Shown: piece after piece, positions 1 through 6,587 of the stretch
How the letters are laid out: each line of letters starts with the position of its first letter
How positions within the stretch are numbered: position 1 is the stretch's first letter
Assembly (NCBI GenBank): GCA_031282465.1
Contig: JAITDR010000257.1
Span: 1 to 9,723, forward strand
From: Desulfovibrio sp.
GTDB taxonomy: Bacteria > Desulfobacterota > Desulfovibrionia > Desulfovibrionales > Desulfovibrionaceae
Length of the DNA stretch: 9,723 nt
Direction: 5' to 3'
Notes under the pieces: model-generated
What the model saw: the letters and a program-made list of their open reading frames with translations, nothing else
What the model was told of the DNA's origin: nothing
Databases searched by the model: none
Translations under genes and position numbers: made by a program

Positions 1-1
1 G

Positions 2-1987
2 GAACCCGCCCGCCGGCTGCGGAATTTCCTGTCTCTCGCCGCCGGCAAACTGTCTTTGCCTACCCTGCGACACCTTGATCCCATCCAGCGACGCCTTGAC
101 CTCATCCTTCAAAAACTGCGGATGCCGGCGTTCATGCAGCCGGCGCGGTATGTTCCCGACGACCTGCCTCCCCCGGTTCCGCACCTCGTCCACGCCGACG
201 CCGGCGACGCCCCCGGCACGCCGTCCCGCCCGGATGACGACCATGCCGCGAACGACATATCCGGCGATACGCCCGGCCGGTCAATCATCGCCGCCGGCTA
301 CGCCCTTTTCCCCCATGCCGGCCGCGACATGTTCGGCCTTATCATAAGCCTGCCCCGAGGCTGGAGCATTCCGGGCAGAGGCGCTCTTTCCGACAGGGAT
401 CTGCCCGCGCCGGCTTTGCCGGTCGAAAGCGGCGAGTTTCGCCGCCGCGTAGACAGCCTGCTTTCCTGTAATGCGGACGCGGAACGCCTCTTTCCCTGCA
501 TGCACGCCGCCGCCGACCTCGCAGGCGCTGCCCGCGCCCGGCATCGCCACGTCGTGCTGAAATTCAACCCCGCGCTGCCGGCCGCCCCGGACGGCCTGCT
601 GCATTTCAGCTTCCCCCCCGACGGCCGCATAGACTACGCTCCCGCGCACGGCAAAGCCGACTTCCGGCTGACCCTTGTCCCGCCGGAGAAAGGCGGCAAA
701 GCCCACATACTGTTTCACAGTTTTGCCGTCCCGTCCCCCGGCAGGCACAGCGGCATACGCCGGCAAACGCAACTGTCGCACGGCGCATCCCTGGAAATAC
801 ACGCGCCGGAGTCCCCCCGCCGCGACGGCGCAAACACGCGGGCGGCCGTAAACGGCATACGCACGGAAATCTTCGGTAAAGAAACGGCCATGGAAGCCGC
901 TACCCTTGACGGCAACGCCGCGCCGCTCCCGCGCAACCCCGGCGCAAGCATGGATTTTCCTCCCCTCAGCAAAGGCGACATGGTCACAGGGCTGCGTTTC
1001 CAGGCCCCCGATCCGTCCAAAGGCCGCATTGTCCATCGCGGCAAACCTGTCGCCGTGACCCCGGACGGCATCGTAACCTTGAGCGGTGACGATTTCGACC
1101 CGGCCGGCATCGCCTTTTCCCCCACAGGAGACTGGGAAGGAACGGTGCGCGTGGACTTTGCCGCGACCATCAAAAATTTTTATTCCAAAGAGGAACGTGA
1201 ATCGCCCGGAACCGTGCGTTTCACGGTCGTCGCGCCGGTCAACCGGCCCGGCGGCGCGGGCGGCGACGATGGTGGCGACGGCGATAACGCGCCCGCGCTT
1301 GTCACCTGTGCCAAATGCGACACTACCTTTTCTCTGCCGGGCGAACAGTTCAAGCCGGGCAAAAAACTGCGCTGCTCCAACTGCGGCCACGTTTTCTCCC
1401 TGTATGCGGGCGAGACCTTCCGCCCGGACGGCGGAAGCGAGGCACACAGGTCCGATCCCACGCGCACTGAAGAGACGGCCCTGCCGGGGAGCCGTTTCGT
1501 CTTTGGGGAAAGCGGTCTCCCGCGCATCGAAGAGACGGCGACCGACTGCGAGGACTCGTCCGGACTTTGGCGTGAGCCGGCCGAGCGGTACGGCGCGGGG
1601 TTCGCTTCCTCGTCCTGCGCGGCGCTTGTTCACCCGGACGATGCCGCGTCCGCGCCTTCAGTTGACGGGGAGGCGATCCGCACGGTGCCGAGAGGCGGAA
1701 TCCTGCATGGGCATTTTCCCTTTGACGAGGTAGGAACACCCGGCGGCATGCGTTTTGCCGGGGTGTCGGCGGGCGGCGGCGACGCCGTGAAAATCGACCG
1801 CCAAGGCGTCGTGTGCCGAGGCCGCTTCGGCGAGTTGCGCGTCGCGTGCAACGGGGAATTTGAATATGAAGCGGACCGTGACGGCGTCGGGCCGGTATGG
1901 GAATATTTTACCTGGTCTTTATACGGCGAGGACGGCCGGATAGAGGAAGGTCGGCTGTACGTGGCCGTAGTCGGCACAGCGCCGTAA
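2..1987 (+). CDS. Large protein with mid-protein zinc ribbon and adhesin-like repeats (5' partial)
   Basis: The frame is open from base 2 to the TAA at 1985-1987. No start codon near the left edge has a Shine-Dalgarno sequence: the TTG at 56 and the ATG at 122 both lack one. I therefore read this as the C-terminal part of a longer gene. Counting residues from the TTG at 56, about 305-397 resembles a cadherin-like/Ig-like repeat: it has a GDWEG turn followed by alternating beta strands and ends in a VVAPVN-type linker. A Gly/Asp-rich linker (399-411) leads into a zinc ribbon, C418-x2-C421 and C440-x2-C443, of the MJ0042/zinc_ribbon_5 type. The last 100 residues (about 545-640) have VCBS-repeat character (GRFGELRV, GEFEYEADRDG). 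Residues 30-75 look disordered. I do not recognise residues 75-300. No transmembrane helix or secretion signal is visible in this part. The repeats suggest a surface or secreted protein, while MJ0042 ribbons usually occur in cytoplasmic or membrane-bound proteins. The function is unknown. Confidence 0.75.
   Translation, partial: EPARRLRNFLSLAAGKLSLPTLRHLDPIQRRLDLILQKLRMPAFMQPARYVPDDLPPPVPHLVHADAGDAPGTPSRPDDDHAANDISGDTPGRSIIAAGYALFPHAGRDMFGLIISLPRGWSIPGRGALSDRDLPAPALPVESGEFRRRVDSLLSCNADAERLFPCMHAAADLAGAARARHRHVVLKFNPALPAAPDGLLHFSFPPDGRIDYAPAHGKADFRLTLVPPEKGGKAHILFHSFAVPSPGRHSGIRRQTQLSHGASLEIHAPESPRRDGANTRAAVNGIRTEIFGKETAMEAATLDGNAAPLPRNPGASMDFPPLSKGDMVTGLRFQAPDPSKGRIVHRGKPVAVTPDGIVTLSGDDFDPAGIAFSPTGDWEGTVRVDFAATIKNFYSKEERESPGTVRFTVVAPVNRPGGAGGDDGGDGDNAPALVTCAKCDTTFSLPGEQFKPGKKLRCSNCGHVFSLYAGETFRPDGGSEAHRSDPTRTEETALPGSRFVFGESGLPRIEETATDCEDSSGLWREPAERYGAGFASSSCAALVHPDDAASAPSVDGEAIRTVPRGGILHGHFPFDEVGTPGGMRFAGVSAGGGDAVKIDRQGVVCRGRFGELRVACNGEFEYEADRDGVGPVWEYFTWSLYGEDGRIEEGRLYVAVVGTAP
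1307..1384 (+). other. MJ0042-type zinc-ribbon motif within the first gene
   Basis: Two CxxC knuckles are separated by 18 residues (CAKC ... CSNCG), followed by VFSLYAG. The Phe after the first knuckle, the KKLRCSNC segment and the Cys-Gly-x-x-Phe ending match the MJ0042 finger consensus. In most known proteins this finger is at the extreme N-terminus. Here it sits in the middle of a repeat protein. Zinc binding is inferred from the intact cysteines. Confidence 0.8.
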
Positions 1988-2063
1988 CTCCGCTCCAGGA
2001 AAATGCTGATTTATTGTCCCACTTTGGGAGGGTTAACCCATCTCTAACGAAGTGTCGAAAAAA

Positions 2064-2098
2064 GTCAGGTACCCCCGGCAAAGCCGGGGGTACCTGAC
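2064..2098. repeat. Perfect 16-bp inverted repeat (terminator-like or REP-like palindrome)
   Basis: The arms GTCAGGTACCCCCGGC (2064-2079) and its exact reverse complement (2083-2098) enclose an AAA loop. On the - strand the stem is followed directly by six T residues (complement of 2058-2063), giving a textbook intrinsic terminator for leftward transcription. The only leftward gene cluster ends 1.3 kb away at 3401. On the + strand there is no T-run, so it is a weak terminator for the gene ending at 1987. A stem this long and perfect also fits a REP-type palindrome of the kind mobilised by REP-associated tyrosine transposases. That reading is an inference, since no transposase gene is in the window. 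Confidence 0.6.
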
Positions 2099-2274
2099 TA
2101 TATTGAAATTATTAAATATATTTTTTCAAAAGAAGCATAAAAAGCCAAATAATGCGGTTTCACATGAGGTTTTTATGCGTGCCTTGTTAGACATGGGATA
2201 GTCTCTCCTTTCACTATGCGGGCACAGATAATTGCCGGGTAGCGGAGAAAATATCTCTGTATAGTAATGTTTTC

Positions 2275-2302
2275 TTGACGATATTACTTTTTGACGTATA
2301 CT
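2275..2302 (+). promoter_or_regulatory. Sigma70 promoter of the toxin-antitoxin operon
   Basis: The -35 TTGACG (2275-2280) and the -10 TATACT (2297-2302) are 16 bp apart, each one mismatch from consensus. The predicted start of transcription (about 2308-2310) coincides with the toxin ATG at 2309. The -35 lies inside an inverted repeat AGTAAT (2263-2268) / ATTACT (2283-2288), and TTGACG recurs 16 bp later at 2291. Either could be an operator for the antitoxin, which would then autoregulate the operon as is usual for type II systems. Confidence 0.7.
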
Positions 2303-2308
2303 CTTTCC

Positions 2309-2626
2309 ATGAGCAACGACGAGAGCGAATCACCCTGGGAAATTACTTTTTCCAGCAAGGCGGAAAAGCAGGTGAGACAGCTTTCGGACGATGTACGCGG
2401 CGTCCTGAAACTCTTGTGGCGCTCTTTGGAACAAAGCGGCCCGGTACAGAATAATTGGCGTAATTACGGCAAGATTGAGGGCGGCAAGGAGGTGTATCAT
2501 TGCCACCTCAACAACAGCCATCCACGTTATGTAGCTGTCTGGAAAGTTATGAGTCCGGAAGAACGCATCATAAAGATTCAGTATATCGGTCCGCATGGAA
2601 GCGTAAATTACAGCCGCTTCAAATAG
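2309..2626 (+). CDS. RelE/HigB-like toxin of a type II toxin-antitoxin system
   Basis: This is a 105-residue protein, the usual size for a RelE/ParE-superfamily toxin. Members of this superfamily that resemble RelE/HigB cut mRNA at the ribosome; ParE-like members poison gyrase. The N-terminal strand WEITFSSKAEKQVRQL, a central helix pair, a W-x-NYGKI-x-GG segment (about 50-59), then YHCHLNN, YVAVWKV and the final strand KIQYIGPHG give the expected order of helices followed by a four-strand sheet. I chose the ATG at 2309 over the in-frame TTG at 2291 because the TTG lies in the promoter between -35 and -10 and would not be transcribed. No Shine-Dalgarno precedes the ATG. The toxin is first in the operon, as in higBA, and the antitoxin follows after 10 nt. 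The codon use is less GC-biased than that of the flanking genes, which suggests acquisition. Confidence 0.85.
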   Translation: MSNDESESPWEITFSSKAEKQVRQLSDDVRGVLKLLWRSLEQSGPVQNNWRNYGKIEGGKEVYHCHLNNSHPRYVAVWKVMSPEERIIKIQYIGPHGSVNYSRFK

Positions 2627-2630
2627 GAGA
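2625..2630 (+). promoter_or_regulatory. Ribosome binding site of the antitoxin gene
   Basis: AGGAGA overlaps the toxin stop codon (TAG at 2624-2626) and lies 6 nt before the antitoxin ATG. It is a good site, in contrast to the toxin gene, which has none. This arrangement should favour antitoxin synthesis over toxin from one mRNA. Confidence 0.75.
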
Positions 2631-2636
2631 TACAGA

Positions 2637-3014
2637 ATGAATGCCGATATCAGAACTTTTCCGACACATGACGGTCGTATGGAAATCAATCTTTCTATCC
2701 CCACCGCCAAAGGGACTCTGATTTTGAACGCTTTACAGAGCATGTTGGCTCTGACCGGACTGAAAGCCCGTCGCATTGACGCGGACGGAGATGAAATAGT
2801 CAGTGCCGGCGATGTACTGAGTGACGTTACCCCCGCCATGGCTTTGCGCGGCCTGCGCGTCAAGGAAGATATTACTCAGAAGGAACTGGCGGAACGATTG
2901 GGCATCAGTCAGAATATGGTTTCCGAGATGGAAAGCGGCAAGCGTTCCATTACCTCGAAGATGGCCAAGCGTATCGCGGAAACATTCAACGCTCCGTACA
3001 AGGCATTCCTGTAA
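2637..3014 (+). CDS. XRE-family HTH antitoxin
   Basis: This 125-residue protein has a short N-terminal region (1-65) of no clear family, presumably the toxin-binding part. A Cro/C1-type helix-turn-helix follows at about 68-120: MALRGLRVKEDITQKELAERL then GISQNMVSEMESGKRSI, with the typical QKELAE scaffold helix and the SQNMVSEMESGKR recognition region. HigA-like antitoxins neutralise the partner toxin and repress their own promoter through this domain. Position after the toxin, the shared promoter at 2275-2302 and the strong ribosome binding site support co-expression. The C-terminus ends in the HTH fold (NAPYKAFL) without extension. Sequence alone cannot say whether the toxin-binding region is only N-terminal. 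Confidence 0.87.
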   Translation: MNADIRTFPTHDGRMEINLSIPTAKGTLILNALQSMLALTGLKARRIDADGDEIVSAGDVLSDVTPAMALRGLRVKEDITQKELAERLGISQNMVSEMESGKRSITSKMAKRIAETFNAPYKAFL

Positions 3015-3400
3015 CCGCTACCGGTCAGAAGGCGTATATGCCGTTCCCTCACTGCTGCGCTCCAACCATGCGTGTGTAGAGACCATTCACGGAGAGTGTT
3101 TACCCATATATAGATAAGGTAGTTTGTCGAAGAGAAAAGAACAGTCAAGTGGTAGTGACCGCGTGCCGAATGCGTAACGTCAGATTAACCATACTCTTTT
3201 TCCATGAGATAACCTTCTACAAATATATATTTCAGTCAAAACGCTCGCTTTTTCATCAGAAGTTCCTTTACAGTGCGGTTCGGACAATTTTCCTTCAGGG
3301 AGATTCCTCGTTGATGCCCGGTGAGGTATGGGGCGCCTTTCCGGAACAACCGGCACAGCCGGGATTGCTTTTTGTGGAAACCCCGGCACGGAGGCAAGTT
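3015..3400. other. Intergenic region between the antitoxin and the ABC-F gene (convergent ends)
   Basis: No reading frame here has a start context or a family I recognise. The stretch is AT-rich up to about 3300 and then returns to high GC. The only notable element is ATACTCTTTTTCCATGAG (3191-3208), which repeats the toxin start region with a 2-nt insertion. I looked for intrinsic terminators for both converging transcription units. I found only weak stems without T-runs, for example complementary GCCGGG/CCCGGC segments around 3355-3390 on the - strand. Confidence 0.5.
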
Positions 3401-5362
3401 TTACGCACCGGCCGACACGGACGCGATGGCCGCTTCCGAGGCGGCGAGGCGTTCCAGCAAATCCTCCGCGCTCTGTTGCAGGACATGAAATTCCTTCAGG
3501 AGTTCGGTGCATCGGGCGGTATCGGCGTAGACTTCCGGCAACGCGAGCAGGCGTTCCGTTTCGCCCTGTCGGGCCAGCGTTTCTTCAAGTTCGCGTTCAA
3601 GCCGCGCGTGCGTATTCCGCAGCGGTTTCAGGGCTGCCGCCGGTTTTTTGCGGGCTTCAGCCTTATCGCGTTTGCGCTGCTTCAGTTCGTCGCGGCCGAG
3701 ACCGCTCAGGAGGGAGTTTTCCGTGCGCCGCGCGGCCGATGTGCGGGCGCGTTCTTCCCCCGCAGCCGCGCGGCGAAAGGCAGCGTACTCCTCCCAGCCG
3801 CCGTCGAAAACCGTAAAACCCTGCGGGGTTAACGCCCAAATACTGTCTGCCGCCTCGTTCAGCAGATATCTGTCATGGGCCACCATGAGCAGGGTGCCGG
3901 AAAAAAGGGACAAGGCCTCAATCAGCGCCTCGCGGCTTTCCAGGTCCAGGTGGTTGGTAGGTTCGTCGAGGATGAGGAAATCGGCGCGGGCCAGAAACAG
4001 GGTCGCCAGGGAAAGACGACTTTTTTCACCTCCGGAAAGACTGCCCACGCTGCGCTCGAAATAGTTCTGCCCGAGCATGAACAGGCCGAGGACGCTCATC
4101 AGTTCCTCTTCCGTGGTGCGCGGGTCCGAGAGCCGGCGCAACTCCCCCTGCACCGTGCCCGCAGGGTCCATGGATTCAAGACGGTGCTGGGAAAAATACC
4201 CGGCTTTGACGTTTTTCCCCATGACGATGCTGCCGCTTTCGCAGGGCAACGCACCGATGAGCAGCCGGAGCAGCGTGGATTTGCCGCAGCCGTTGGGGCC
4301 GGCCAGCGCCGTCTTCTTCCCCCGGTAAAGGGTGAAGGACAAAGAATCCCAGAGGCGTCTGCCGTCGGGAAAGGCGAAACGCAGGTCGTCGACGGCCAGG
4401 ACGACGCGGTCCGTGCGCTGCGGTTCAGGCCAGCGGAAGTGCAGTTCGCGGCGGCGTTGTTCCGGGCGCAGCCCTTCCAGCTCCTTCTCCAGTTTTTTTG
4501 CCGCCTTCTGCCGGGAAGCGGCCTGCCGGGCCTTGCTTGCCCTGGCTCGAAAGCGGCGTACAAAATCCATCTTGCGTTCGAGTTCGGCCCGTACCCCGGC
4601 CTCTTCGCGTTTGCGGCGCTCTTCCTGCTCTTCCTGCATGTGCAGAAAGTCGCTGAATACGCCCTTGCGGAAGATTGCCCTGCCGTCGCCCGGCAGATAG
4701 AGCAGATGCGTGCCCACGCGGTCCATGAACACCCGGTCGTGGGCCACGAAAACCAGAATGCCTTCGTACTTGAGGAGGAAGTTTTCCAGCCGTTCGACGG
4801 ACTCCAGGTCCAGATGGTTGGTCGGTTCGTCAAGAAGCAGGATGTCCGACCCGGCCGCCAGGGCGCGCGCCAATTTCGCCCGCTCGCGCAGGCCGCCGGA
4901 GAGCGCGCGCAGGGGCATATCGCAACGGTCGGAGGAAAAGCCCAGGCAGGAGAGCACCGCCTCGGCCTTGTGTTCCGGGCTGAAGCCGCACTTCAGTTCC
5001 ATCTCGTGCCGGCGTTCGGAAAGACGGGCAAGGGCGGCGGCGTCCCCGAGAGCACGTTCCCAGTCGGCCCAAAAGTCGTTCCAGTCCGGCAGGGCTTCGA
5101 GTACAAAGGAGCGCAGGGGACGGGCCAAAGCGCGCTCGTCGAGTTCCTGCTCCACATAGCCGATCCCGGCCCCCCTCGCCGCACTGATTTTGCCGGCGTC
5201 GGGTTCCTCGCGCCCGGCAAGCATGCGCAGCAGAGTGGATTTGCCGCCCCCGTTGGGACCGCAAACGCACAACCGCATCCCGGCCTGTATTTCCAGGGAA
5301 AAATCCCCCAGAATGACGCGGTCGCCGTAACTTTTAGAAAGATTTCTGATGCTCAGATGCAT
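3401..5362 (-). CDS. ABC-F family ATPase (Uup/YheS-like)
   Basis: This 653-residue soluble protein has two ATP-binding cassettes and no membrane segment, the mark of ABC-F proteins. Members of this family bind the ribosomal E site and act on stalled or mis-set ribosomes; some protect against ribosome-targeting antibiotics. Domain 1: Walker A GPNGGGKS (35-42), signature LSGGL (154-158), Walker B ILLLDEP with TNHLD (174-185), switch H208. Domain 2: GPNGCGKS (355-362), LSGGE (442-446), LILDEPTNHLD (463-473), H496. A charged helical linker (about 238-305) matches the P-site-tRNA interaction motif. A basic segment and coiled coil (about 540-645) resemble the C-terminal arm of Uup and YheS. All catalytic residues are present. 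The frame continues upstream to 5638, but that extension overlaps the MerR gene. The ATG at 5362 starts the first beta strand and is 25 nt past the MerR stop. It has no Shine-Dalgarno, so translation may rely on coupling. The subfamily is uncertain. Confidence 0.92.
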   Translation of the reverse strand: MHLSIRNLSKSYGDRVILGDFSLEIQAGMRLCVCGPNGGGKSTLLRMLAGREEPDAGKISAARGAGIGYVEQELDERALARPLRSFVLEALPDWNDFWADWERALGDAAALARLSERRHEMELKCGFSPEHKAEAVLSCLGFSSDRCDMPLRALSGGLRERAKLARALAAGSDILLLDEPTNHLDLESVERLENFLLKYEGILVFVAHDRVFMDRVGTHLLYLPGDGRAIFRKGVFSDFLHMQEEQEERRKREEAGVRAELERKMDFVRRFRARASKARQAASRQKAAKKLEKELEGLRPEQRRRELHFRWPEPQRTDRVVLAVDDLRFAFPDGRRLWDSLSFTLYRGKKTALAGPNGCGKSTLLRLLIGALPCESGSIVMGKNVKAGYFSQHRLESMDPAGTVQGELRRLSDPRTTEEELMSVLGLFMLGQNYFERSVGSLSGGEKSRLSLATLFLARADFLILDEPTNHLDLESREALIEALSLFSGTLLMVAHDRYLLNEAADSIWALTPQGFTVFDGGWEEYAAFRRAAAGEERARTSAARRTENSLLSGLGRDELKQRKRDKAEARKKPAAALKPLRNTHARLERELEETLARQGETERLLALPEVYADTARCTELLKEFHVLQQSAEDLLERLAASEAAIASVSAGA

Positions 5363-5387
5363 GGGATGGGGATTGGGATATGCGGGA

Positions 5388-6587
5388 TCATATCCCCGCG
5401 GCGTCGATGATTGCGCAGATTTCCGCCGGATGCCGGTCCTCGCCGTTATCCTCAAGGCGCAAAATGACGGCGGCCGAACCGCCTTCCCGCAACGACCGCT
5501 CCGCCAACAGAATATTGATGCGGCGTTCCTCCTGTTCCTGCTCCAGGCGCAGCATCCAGGCGTCCTCCCGCTCTTCCCACAGGAACCTGAAATGGCGGGG
5601 CGGGGCGAAAGTAAAGACAAACAGGGCTTTGAGGTCATTCAGGGAAAAACGCCCGCGCCGTTTTCCCCCCGCGCCTATATACCCTCCGTTCCCGGCCGCG
5701 GCCATCAACGGCAGGGCGAGGAAACGGCGCGGAGGCTCAACCGGGCTTCGTTCCGGCATGCGGGCGGCGTCGGCGTCCGATGCCGGGGGGTCCGGCGCAC
5801 CCTGCCTGCGCAGAGGAATAATGCGGCATGCGTGCCCTGCGGACTCCGCCGCGCGCGCCCCGGGATCGTACTCCGCGCCGGTTTCCCCGCGCCCCTCCGG
5901 GCCGGCGTCGAACGTATCCCGCGCATCCGGAGAGCCGGTCTCACCGCGAAGTGCGTAGGGCAGCTCCGAAGGGGATTCCGACGCGTCTTCCATCCCCTGG
6001 AGGATATCTCCGCCGTTGCTCCCTGATGACGGATCCGAGTCAAACCCGGAGGCTTCCTCCAACTCCGGCGCACCACGCTCGCCGCTGCCTTTTGCGGGCC
6101 GTTGCGGGGCAAGCCCGGACGCGTCCTTGTGACCGACGCCGTGCGCAGGCGTCGGCGCAAGAGGAGAGGCGGACGGGGTCCGCAGCAGGGCGGTCAGGTG
6201 ATCCAGGCGTTTGATGATTTCTTTTTGCCCCAGGAAGATATCGACCATGTTCCTGGCCAGGCCGGCGAGGAGGGCGTTCGGGTCGGGCCGGGGCGCTGCG
6301 TCTTCTGTCGGGGCGGGTTGCTGTTCACCGGCATCGGCTCGGCGGGGGATGATCCAGTCGAATTCCTCGGCCAGGCGCGCACGGGTTTCGTCAACGCTCA
6401 GGCCGTACTCAAAGAGGTCGCGTATGCGCCGCGCGACGCGCAGAGCATCTTCGCCGAAGCGGATGGGTTTGCCGCAGCCGGCGACGGGAATGCAATCGGG
6501 GAATTTGCGGCGATAACTTTTGACCGTAGTTACGGATACACCCAGCAAGCGGGACAAATCCTTATGGGTGTATTCGTTGCCGCTCAT
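5388..6587 (-). CDS. MerR-family transcriptional regulator with long disordered linker
   Basis: This is a 399-residue protein. Residues 1-80 form a MerR-type winged helix-turn-helix: YTHKDLSRLLGVSVTTVKSYRR is the HTH, followed by the wing (IPVAGCGKPIRFGEDAL) and a helix (ARRIRDLFEYGLSVDETRARL). A helical segment at 103-136 (LARNMVDIFLGQKEIIKRLDHL) may dimerise. Residues about 137-290 are rich in Pro, Ala, Gly, Ser, Glu and Asp and look disordered. A compact C-terminal domain follows (about 312-399: FSLNDLKALFVFTFAPPRHFRF, then a charged EQEQEERR helix); I cannot name it. Typical MerR regulators are 110-300 residues, so this one is long. Its ATG overlaps the stop of the M23 gene by 4 nt (ATGA), so the two are translationally coupled, and the ABC-F gene follows by 25 nt. 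No effector-binding cysteines or known ligand domain are seen, so the signal and target are unknown. Confidence 0.85.
   Translation of the reverse strand: MSGNEYTHKDLSRLLGVSVTTVKSYRRKFPDCIPVAGCGKPIRFGEDALRVARRIRDLFEYGLSVDETRARLAEEFDWIIPRRADAGEQQPAPTEDAAPRPDPNALLAGLARNMVDIFLGQKEIIKRLDHLTALLRTPSASPLAPTPAHGVGHKDASGLAPQRPAKGSGERGAPELEEASGFDSDPSSGSNGGDILQGMEDASESPSELPYALRGETGSPDARDTFDAGPEGRGETGAEYDPGARAAESAGHACRIIPLRRQGAPDPPASDADAARMPERSPVEPPRRFLALPLMAAAGNGGYIGAGGKRRGRFSLNDLKALFVFTFAPPRHFRFLWEEREDAWMLRLEQEQEERRINILLAERSLREGGSAAVILRLEDNGEDRHPAEICAIIDAAGI

Larger units (their letters stand above)
1988..2308. other. Intergenic region between the repeat protein and the toxin-antitoxin operon
   Basis: I find no credible coding region here. 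The base composition shifts sharply to AT after about 2100. Structures seen are a small hairpin TCCCA-CTT-TGGGA (2017-2029), a GGGTTAACCC palindrome (2030-2039), the perfect 16-bp inverted repeat at 2064-2098, and the toxin promoter at 2275-2302. Positions 2100-2260 hold no further recognisable element. Confidence 0.6.

Noticed and set aside
281..1633. 450-codon open frame on the - strand
   Set aside because: It lies fully opposite the + strand gene, which has a recognisable zinc ribbon and repeat domains. Its translation is Arg/Gly/Ala-rich with no family pattern, as expected of an antisense shadow in GC-rich DNA.
2291..2308. TTG start adding six residues to the toxin
   Set aside because: It falls between the -35 and -10 of the promoter, so it would not be in the mRNA.
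2330..2863. 177-codon open frame on the - strand
   Set aside because: It is antisense to the toxin and antitoxin, both of which have clear family signatures and proper signals on the + strand.
3554..3556. Unusual first signature LSGGL in the ABC-F protein as a sign of inactivity
   Set aside because: ABC-F proteins often deviate from LSGGQ in the first cassette, and all Walker and switch residues are intact, so this is not unusual.
3149..3832. 227-codon + strand frame reaching into the ABC-F gene
   Set aside because: The 3' half is antisense to ABC-F and the 5' half has no ribosome binding site or family resemblance.
3875..5410. 511-codon open frame on the + strand
   Set aside because: It is antisense to the ABC-F gene, whose two Walker A/B sets leave no doubt about the coding strand.
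5363..5638. 92-residue N-terminal extension of the ABC-F frame
   Set aside because: It overlaps the MerR-type coding region, is rich in Cys/Arg/Ser without pattern, and precedes the natural first beta strand of the ABC domain.
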